Source of the DNA: VFMC01 sp963791635
GTDB lineage: Bacteria > Actinomycetota > Acidimicrobiia > Acidimicrobiales > Ilumatobacteraceae
Length of the DNA: 64,000 bases
Assembly (NCBI GenBank): GCA_963791635.1
Contig: CAWBTC010000015.1
Coordinates: forward strand, 1 to 64,000
Direction of reading: 5' to 3'
In this document: piece after piece, positions 58,982-64,000 of the stretch
Layout: each line of letters starts with the position of its first letter
Numbering within the stretch: the stretch's first letter is position 1
Program-made: the position numbers and the translations under genes
Notes under the pieces: generated by a model
What the model saw: only the letters and a program-made list of their open reading frames with translations
Databases searched by the model: none
What the model was told of the DNA's origin: nothing

Positions 58982-60022
58982 ATGACACCTCGGGGGCGGC
59001 CGTCTGTGCGAGAGGACCTGGCGACAACCCACGCCGACGCCTGGGCCGAACTCGCCAGGTCGGGCGCCTGCTACACCGGCCGTCAGCGTGTCGAGCTGGC
59101 CGGCACCGTGCTGCGTGCCCTCGCCGATCCCGAGCCGGCACCGCCCTGGGTGGGGCCGTCGCAGCTCGGCCGCCTCTCTGATCGCGTCGCCGCTCCCACG
59201 GCCGCTCATGACGTCGTGCACCGAGTGGCGTGTCACGCCGGCACGCTGACCGACAGTTGGTACCGGTCGACGGTGGGCAGGATCGGTGAGCTGGAGTGGG
59301 TCGAACTCGTGGCGCTCACCGCCACCGTCGCGGCCATCCGGTCGTTCCGGCACGCGGCCGGCCTCGAGGCCTGGACCCTTCCTGTGGGCAGCGACGACCC
59401 GCCGACGGGTGAGATCGCGCCCGAGCTCGCCACTGCCACCATGAACTGGGTGACGGTCGCGGCGCCGGCGGACCGCACGGCGAGTGTGCTGCAGGCGTTC
59501 ACCGCGCTCCCCGCCGAACATGCCCGCACCTGGCGTCTCGCGGGGGCGCAGTACATGACCAACGAGCAGATGGATGATCCGCGATTCACCCGGGGCACGC
59601 TCACCCGACCCGAGATGGAGTTGATCGCATTGCGAGTTGCGCAGCGACGCGACTGCTTCTTTTGAACGGTGTCTCACGCAGTCATGCTCAGTTGGAGCGG
59701 ACAGGAGAGCGGCGAGCCGGTGGACCTCGAGGGGCTCGCTGCGGGCGCTGTCGACCCTGATCAGCGGTGGGCGCGTGAGTTGTACGACTTCGCCACGGCG
59801 TGCACTGCACACGACGTCGGCGCGCTCGCTCACGCACGCCTGTCCCTCGTTGCGCGGGCAGGTGAGGCTGTCATGGTGGATGCAGCAGCAGTGGTGGCCA
59901 ACTTCGAGATGATGACCCGCCTTGCCGATGGCACGGGTGCGCGCATACCGCAGGACCGGATCGGTGCCAACGATGGCATCGTCCGGGCCTTCGGGATGGA
60001 CGGCGTCACCTCTCGCCGCTGA
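58982..60022 (+). CDS. AhpD-like / carboxymuconolactone decarboxylase family selenoprotein, UGA codon 228 read as Sec
   Basis: Read through the in-frame TGA at 59663-59665 the gene gives 346 residues. The first 227 hold a CMD-like helical domain (AAHDVVHRVACHAG, WVELVALTATVAAIRSFRHAAG). The second domain begins MELIALRVAQRRDC225FFU228TVSH232, a CxxU with histidine four residues on, where AhpD relatives have CxxC...H. After the TGA the same frame continues for 118 residues (ELYDFATACTAHDVGALAHARL, then DAAAVVANFEMMTRLADGTG), the expected rest of the domain. A hairpin with apical G-U follows the TGA. A leaderless promoter precedes the ATG. Thiol/selenol peroxidase or disulfide reductase activity is likely. 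Sec-containing AhpD-like proteins are a recognised bacterial selenoprotein family. The alternative is two adjacent genes or a nonsense mutation. Confidence 0.8.
59681..59702 (+). promoter_or_regulatory. Candidate bacterial SECIS element of the AhpD-like gene
   Basis: Starting 16 nt after the UGA, GUC pairs with GAC and UGCUC with GAGCG (one U-G wobble), with one bulged A between the two stems on the 5-prime side. The loop is AGUUG, with G-U 26-27 nt after the UGA. The bulge and apical GU recall the E. coli fdhF element. Confidence 0.6.
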
Positions 60023-60063
60023 CTCGTGGGCGTCGTTGACTCGTGGGCGCCGCTGACCCGCGG

Positions 60064-61353
60064 TCAGGTGGTGTCAGGAGTGACCGGTTCGGGCTCGTCG
60101 CAGGGGACGATCACGAGCGCGCACTCGACGTGCTTGGCCGCCGACTCGCTCGTCGAACCGACGAGCATCTTGGCGAGCCGGCCGTGGTGGTGGCGACCGA
60201 GCACCACGAGTTCGGCACCTTTGCTCTGCTCGGAGATGGCTTGTGTGGCCCCGCCCTCGGCGACGATCGTCTCGACCAGCAGGTGGGGGTGCGCCGCGAT
60301 GATGGCGGCCGCAGTACCAGCCACCTCGTCGAGCGCGGCCTGCCGGACCGCTTCGATGTCGGGCCAGATCGGGTAGCCGTACATGGAGCCGGCCGTCACC
60401 GGGATGTGCCAGGAGTGCACCACCTGGAGCACGGCGTTGCGGCGTTCGGCTTCATCCGCAGCCCAGTCGACGGCGGGCTTCGACGCCGCATAGGTGTCGA
60501 TGCCGACGACCACCCGCTTGCGCAGGTCGACGAGAGCCGTCTGACCTGAACTCGCATCGGACTCTTCGGTGACGCGTGGGTGGAGCATCAGCACGGGCAC
60601 GATGGCGTGGCGCATCACTCGCATCGCAGTGCTCGGCACCGAGAGGCGCGCGCCGGCAGGAATGCCGCGCGTGGCCATGGCCAGCATCGCGACGTCCTCG
60701 GTGCGCTCGACGTATTCGGTCAACTGCTCGCCTGCCTCGCCGTAGAGGGTGTCGTAGTCGGCGTGGTCGGGGTCGGGCAGGCGCTTGCTCAGCGCGGCGA
60801 GGTAGTTGTTGTCGTTCGCATCCGGGGGTACGTGGCCGATGCCGACCTGCAGGAGGCGCAGTTTCAGACCGAGGTCGGTGGCCGCTGCGACCGCTGCGGG
60901 CAGGATCGACTCAGAGACGTCGGAGCCATCGACGGCGACAGCGAGAACGCCGGCATCATGTCGGATGGCGGCGTGCGGACCCACCACAGCGATGGGAACC
61001 TCGGCGTCACGCACGAGGTCGGCGCTCACACTGCCGAAGAGGAGCTCGCCGAGTGCCGTGCGTCCATGGGAACCGACGCACCACAGGGTGTCGCGGCTGG
61101 CGAGCACGGCTTCGACGAGCGCGCCCTCGATGTCCTCGCTGTCGGTTTCGAGGGCACGGAACGAGGCGTCGAGATGCTCCTCGGTGGCGAGCGATGTCAG
61201 GGCGGCGGTCGTCACGTTCGCGTATCGCGGCGTGGTCACCGCGACGAGCTCGACGGTGGACTTCGATCGATCAGCGAGCCAACGCCCGTGGTCCACGGCT
61301 GCGATCGAGACTTCGGAGAAGTCGACTGGGATGATCACATGCTTGATGGTCAT
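60064..61353 (-). CDS. Universal stress protein with three UspA domains
   Basis: This 429-residue cytosolic protein has three UspA-like units. They begin KHVIIPVDFSEVSIAAVDHG (1-135), GVLAVAVDGSDVSESILPAAV (about 140-285) and RVVVGIDTYAASKPAVDWA (about 300-425). The third has the ATP-type pattern GAELVVLGRHHHGRLAKMLVGSTSE; the first has CVGSHGRTALGELLFGSVS. Two-domain Usps are common in actinobacteria, but three is less usual. It is monocistronic. Confidence 0.88.
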   Translation of the reverse strand: MTIKHVIIPVDFSEVSIAAVDHGRWLADRSKSTVELVAVTTPRYANVTTAALTSLATEEHLDASFRALETDSEDIEGALVEAVLASRDTLWCVGSHGRTALGELLFGSVSADLVRDAEVPIAVVGPHAAIRHDAGVLAVAVDGSDVSESILPAAVAAATDLGLKLRLLQVGIGHVPPDANDNNYLAALSKRLPDPDHADYDTLYGEAGEQLTEYVERTEDVAMLAMATRGIPAGARLSVPSTAMRVMRHAIVPVLMLHPRVTEESDASSGQTALVDLRKRVVVGIDTYAASKPAVDWAADEAERRNAVLQVVHSWHIPVTAGSMYGYPIWPDIEAVRQAALDEVAGTAAAIIAAHPHLLVETIVAEGGATQAISEQSKGAELVVLGRHHHGRLAKMLVGSTSESAAKHVECALVIVPCDEPEPVTPDTT

Positions 61354-61478
61354 GACTTCACGGTGCGCTTCTCCCTGGCCGATGACAGGGCCATCGGTCC
61401 CGGAGGGTTCGCCCCCGGCGCCTGCCGTCTCAGGATGTCGTCGTGTTGTCGGCGGCCGGATCGGGTCGACGCCTGGTC

Positions 61479-61527
61479 GATGTGGCCCATGTGGCCGATG
61501 TGGCCGAATAGGCCGATGTGGCCGAGT
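61479..61527. repeat. Degenerate 9-base repeats (ATGTGGCCG-like)
   Basis: Four to five imperfect copies of ATGTGGCCG lie between the Usp gene and the SCO1 gene. No gene uses them convincingly on either strand. They could give a repetitive peptide only if a long upstream extension of the Usp gene were translated, which the family length does not support. Confidence 0.6.
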
Positions 61528-61583
61528 CCCGGGAACTGGGGCGACGGGTCCTTCGACCCTGTGAGCATGGCGCATCCTCCTCG

Positions 61584-61589
61584 TAGCCT
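61584..61589 (+). promoter_or_regulatory. -10 hexamer of SCO1 gene (leaderless)
   Basis: TAGCCT ends 7 nt before the GTG at 61597. Confidence 0.45.
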
Positions 61590-61596
61590 TCGACAC

Positions 61597-62280
61597 GTGA
61601 CACACGCACGCGCCCCTCACGCCCGCCGTGCCGCGCCCCGAGCTCGCCCGGCACGCCGTCGCGTCCTGCGCTCAGGTGGCATCGCCGTCGTACTCGCCTC
61701 GCTCGCGCTTGCCGCGTGCGGCGATGACGAGTCGACTCACGCACTGGTCGGCTACCGACCGAGCGGCGTGCAGCAGGTGGACACTGTGGCGATGCTCGAC
61801 GCTTCCGCCGCCGAAGCCCCGTTCGAATTCCGTGCCGAACCAGGAAAGGTGCTCGTCGTCTACTTCGGGTACACCTCGTGCCCTGACGTGTGCCCCACGT
61901 CGCTGGCGATGTTCAAGAACGCGATGAAGCAGGTTGGCGACGACGCCTCGCGAGTGCAGCTGGCGATGGCCACGATCGATCCGGCCCGTGACACGGGCGA
62001 GATCCTCACCGGGTACGTGCAGAGCTTCGTGCCCGATGCGCATGCGCTGCGCAGCGACGACGACGCCGTGCTGCGCGAGGTGACCGATACCTTCGGTGTC
62101 TCGTTCATGGTCACCTCCAACGCGGAGGGCAACGTCGAGGTGTCCCACACCGGCGCGATGTACGTCGTCGACGACTCGGGCGAGCTCCTGCTCACCTGGC
62201 CGTTCGGCGTGACCGCCGACGACGTTGCGGGCGACATCGAGCTGATCCTCGACGAGGTCGATGCAGGAGCCGACGCATGA
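61597..62280 (+). CDS. SCO1/SenC family copper-binding lipoprotein
   Basis: This 227-residue thioredoxin-fold protein assembles the CuA centre of cytochrome c oxidase in its family. An arginine-rich N-terminus precedes a signal segment with lipobox ALAAC. The copper ligands are C95 and C99 in TSCPDVCP and the histidine in VSHTGAMYVV. The GTG at 61597 is supported by the -10. The stop overlaps the cupredoxin start (ATGA). Confidence 0.9.
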   Translation: MTHARAPHARRAAPRARPARRRVLRSGGIAVVLASLALAACGDDESTHALVGYRPSGVQQVDTVAMLDASAAEAPFEFRAEPGKVLVVYFGYTSCPDVCPTSLAMFKNAMKQVGDDASRVQLAMATIDPARDTGEILTGYVQSFVPDAHALRSDDDAVLREVTDTFGVSFMVTSNAEGNVEVSHTGAMYVVDDSGELLLTWPFGVTADDVAGDIELILDEVDAGADA

Positions 62281-62663
62281 TTGCTCGCCACGCCTTCATC
62301 GTGCTGGTGCTCGCCGGTCTCGCTGGATTCGCGCCTGCTGCGTGTGGAACCGAGGCCGAGCGTCTCGTGGCCACGCCGGTCACCGCCGTGCCCGGGCCGT
62401 ACACCTTCGACTACACCATCCCAGATGGGACCGCTTCGAGGATCGCGATCGGTGAGGACCCCGAGATCATGCCGAACGCGATCACCGCGACGGTCGGTGA
62501 CACGATCCGCATCGTCAACCAGGATCGCAAGAGCCACACGGTCGGCACGTTCTACGTGTTGGCGGGCACCACGCTCACGTACCGGTTCACCACGGCGGGC
62601 GTGTTCGAGGGGGTCTGCTCCACCAACGCGGACGACACCTTCATCCTCACCGTCGTCGCGTAA
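62277..62663 (+). CDS. Cupredoxin-like lipoprotein with incomplete type-1 copper site
   Basis: This 128-residue exported protein has lipobox PAAC and a cupredoxin-fold core (AITATVGDTIRIVNQDRKSHTVGTFYVL, then FTTAGVFEGVCSTNADDTFILTVV). The first histidine (KSHTVG) and the cysteine (EGVC) of a type-1 copper site are present, but the second histidine and methionine after the cysteine are replaced by STNADD. Copper binding is thus doubtful or different. It is translationally coupled to SCO1, so a role in copper handling or oxidase assembly is likely. Confidence 0.8.
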   Translation: MIARHAFIVLVLAGLAGFAPAACGTEAERLVATPVTAVPGPYTFDYTIPDGTASRIAIGEDPEIMPNAITATVGDTIRIVNQDRKSHTVGTFYVLAGTTLTYRFTTAGVFEGVCSTNADDTFILTVVA

Positions 62664-62706
62664 GTGCCGGCGCGGGTGAGCGCCTCGGGCATGAGGGCAT
62701 CGCGGG

Positions 62707-63228
62707 TCAGGCGTGCAGTTCGGCGACCAGCGCGCGGATGCCGTCAGGATCGAGGGCGCCATTGTGCACCTCGATCACCTGGCCGTCGGCGTCGATCACG
62801 AACGTGGCCGGCAGGCCCGCGACGCGCAAGGCGTTGGTCAGCTCGCCGTTCGGGTCGAGGAACTGATCGAACGTGACGCCGATCTCGTCGAGGAACTCGG
62901 TTGCTGCATCGGCTTCATCGCCCTGGTTCACCCCGACGAAGCGGACATCGTCGTACTCGGCAGACACTTCCTGGAACGCCGGCATCTCGGTACGGCACGG
63001 ACCGCACCAGGTGGCCCACAGGTTCACGATGGCCGGACCCTCGATCGCGTCGGCGCCGACGATGTCGCCGGTCTGCAGATCCGTCAACTCGATCTCGGGA
63101 AGGGTGAGCACGTCGGCACCCTCGCTGGCGCAGCCTGCGAGGGCGCAGGCTGCGACGGCTACTGCCGCGGCGGCGAGCACGCACGTGATCCGCGTGCGAT
63201 GACAGCTGCGACGGGTGACGGAGCGCAT
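62707..63228 (-). CDS. TlpA/ResA-like thioredoxin lipoprotein
   Basis: This 173-residue protein has a signal peptide with lipobox ALAGC and a thioredoxin domain with the redox motif WATWCGPCRTEMPAF, FVGVNQGDEADAATEFL (the ResA/TlpA insert) and the cis-proline GLPATFVID. It would keep an extracytoplasmic thiol, such as a cytochrome c or SCO1 cysteine pair, reduced. ATG 63228 is chosen over GTG 63234. It converges with the SCO1/cupredoxin pair. Confidence 0.9.
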   Translation of the reverse strand: MRSVTRRSCHRTRITCVLAAAAVAVAACALAGCASEGADVLTLPEIELTDLQTGDIVGADAIEGPAIVNLWATWCGPCRTEMPAFQEVSAEYDDVRFVGVNQGDEADAATEFLDEIGVTFDQFLDPNGELTNALRVAGLPATFVIDADGQVIEVHNGALDPDGIRALVAELHA

Positions 63229-63259
63229 GATCACAACCTGCCGGCCGTGACGGGCAGGA

Positions 63260-63802
63260 TCACGGCGCGTCGTCGCGGACGGTCACCTGCACGTCACGAG
63301 TGCCGGCGTCCTCGAAGGTCAGGGTGAGCGTGAAGGTCTGATCGAGCTCGAGCGGTGCTGGGAGGTCGAGCAGCATGATGTGCAGGCCACCGGGGGCGAG
63401 GGCGACGGCTTCACCGGCGGGCAGATCGATCGTGTCGACCGGCACCATCTCCATGGCCGGTGCCATCGTGTCGCCACTTTCGGTGGTCTCGGCGCCTTCC
63501 ATCGTTGTCGCGGTCATGCCGGCATCACCCTCGACCATCCTGGTCTCGTGCAACTCGACCTTGCCCGCAATCGACGCATCCGCAGACGCGCTCAACAACG
63601 CATCGTCGGCAGCGCTCGTGATCGTCAGGTACGCGGCGCCGGTGTCGGCCATCATGGGGCTCGTGCGAGCCCAGGCCCCTTCGATGGTGATCGCGTCACC
63701 TGACGAGCTCGCCTCGTCCGAGTCGTCACCACACCCGGCAAGAATCAACCCCCCACCGACACCGATGGCGGTCACGAATGAGAGGAACGTACGGCGGTTC
63801 AT
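63260..63802 (-). CDS. PCu(A)C copper chaperone lipoprotein
   Basis: This 180-residue periplasmic-type copper(I) chaperone has NRRTFLS and a lipobox ILAGC. Copper ligands: histidine in VELHETRM and, near the C-terminus, HIM in GGLHIMLLDL with methionines between, matching the H-M-x(n)-M-x(n)-HxM scheme. An insert rich in Met/Thr/Asp (MTATTMEGAETTESGD) of about 25 residues separates the halves and is not in typical members. It may deliver copper to the CuA site together with SCO1. Its ATG overlaps the stop of an upstream partial gene. Confidence 0.87.
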   Translation of the reverse strand: MNRRTFLSFVTAIGVGGGLILAGCGDDSDEASSSGDAITIEGAWARTSPMMADTGAAYLTITSAADDALLSASADASIAGKVELHETRMVEGDAGMTATTMEGAETTESGDTMAPAMEMVPVDTIDLPAGEAVALAPGGLHIMLLDLPAPLELDQTFTLTLTFEDAGTRDVQVTVRDDAP

Positions 63803-64000
63803 GAGCAGTCTCCTGAGGATGTGGGGGGTAACGACATGACAGGTCGCCCCTCGAGGCGCTTCGGTTCCTGCCGGTTCGTCGGCGATCGATCGTGCTGCGC
63901 GCCAATGAGGGTGACATCGGCGGCGTCCGACCGGCTGCGACGGAGGTCCCAGAACGCAAGGACCAAGGTCACGTCCACTGGTCCCGATCGAGGTTTGCGA
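63799..64000 (-). CDS. C-terminal end of an unidentified gene (partial, right edge)
   Basis: A frame open to the window edge runs for about 66 residues (DVTLVLAFWDLRRSRSDAADV, then RLEGRPVMSL) and stops at a TGA that overlaps the PCu(A)C start (ATGA). The overlap and absence of stops support a coupled gene, perhaps in the same copper operon. I do not recognise the family. Confidence 0.4.
   Translation of the reverse strand, partial: RKPRSGPVDVTLVLAFWDLRRSRSDAADVTLIGAQHDRSPTNRQEPKRLEGRPVMSLPPTSSGDCS

Noticed and set aside
60580..61596. Long N-terminal extension of SCO1
   Set aside because: It overlaps the Usp gene on the other strand and has no domain. The start at 61597 gives a normal signal peptide and a -10.
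63835..63959. Separate small gene at the right edge starting within the window
   Set aside because: The candidate frames lack ribosome sites; the better explanation is the end of a gene entering from the right.

Overview
The window is high-GC DNA (roughly two thirds G+C by eye) with dense short-gap operons and many GTG starts. Gene content suggests a free-living actinobacterium, probably class Acidimicrobiia (Ilumatobacter-like). This rests on several CYP125/CYP107-type P450s, PhyH oxygenases, a PPOX enzyme, many short lipoproteins, and a secreted protein built of LLDTR / SSNLNV repeats. That placement is inference; no rRNA is present.

Layout. 1-3.3 kb: a molybdopterin oxidoreductase tail, a P450 with its ferredoxin, and a divergent HxlR regulator, all interrupted by single-base indels. 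3.4-5.4 kb: an intact SDR / PPOX-family / alpha-beta hydrolase operon. 5.5-11.05 kb: an accessory island bounded by two near-copies of a VapBC-like toxin-antitoxin pair. Each copy lies next to the 3-prime end of a leucine-type tRNA. Between them are a HigBA pair, a small XRE regulator, gene remnants and a MerB-like gene with an in-frame UGA. 11.4-14.9 kb: DUF4262, Rieske oxygenase, PIG-L deacetylase and HlyIII. 14.9-23.0 kb: a LacI-controlled divergent locus with a Tat lipoprotein and two Gfo/Idh/MocA dehydrogenases on one side, and a DHDPS-family aldolase/lyase and an OYE-type oxidoreductase on the other. 23.2-24.8 kb: an ECF42 sigma factor with its YCII/DGPF partner. 25.7-31.4 kb: a complete dipeptide-type ABC importer. 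31.5-39.9 kb: a TrmO-like/MOSC fusion, a ureohydrolase, a secreted HNH protein and lipoproteins. 40-46.5 kb: a PhyH enzyme, an ABC-2 exporter, PEP-mutase-family, aminotransferase and phosphotransferase genes. 46.6-57.9 kb: acyl-CoA synthetase, EVE, DUF2520, short acyl-CoA dehydrogenase, PhyH, two P450s, a DEDDh/GIY-YIG protein, VOC proteins and methyltransferases. 57.8-64 kb: an L,D-transpeptidase lipoprotein, a second gene with an in-frame UGA (AhpD/CMD family), a three-domain Usp and a copper/thiol lipoprotein group (SCO1, cupredoxin, TlpA-like, PCu(A)C).

Main result. Two unrelated genes each look split by a TGA that lies in frame, exactly where the family has a redox or catalytic cysteine. 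The MerB-like protein has C87-x-x-D90 and then UGA at codon 148, which aligns with catalytic Cys159 of MerB. The AhpD-like protein has C225-F-F-UGA228-T-V-S-H, a CxxU version of its CxxC...H motif. Each TGA is followed at the right distance by a hairpin with G-U in its apical loop, as in bacterial SECIS elements. Both genes also have a leaderless promoter. I read them as selenoproteins. The organism should therefore encode SelA/SelB/SelC/SelD elsewhere; none is in this window.

A second general feature is leaderless transcription. About fifteen genes have a TAnnnT -10 hexamer ending 6-9 nt before the start codon. Several genes carry frameshifts. They are concentrated in the first 3.3 kb, where sequencing or assembly error is more likely than biology.
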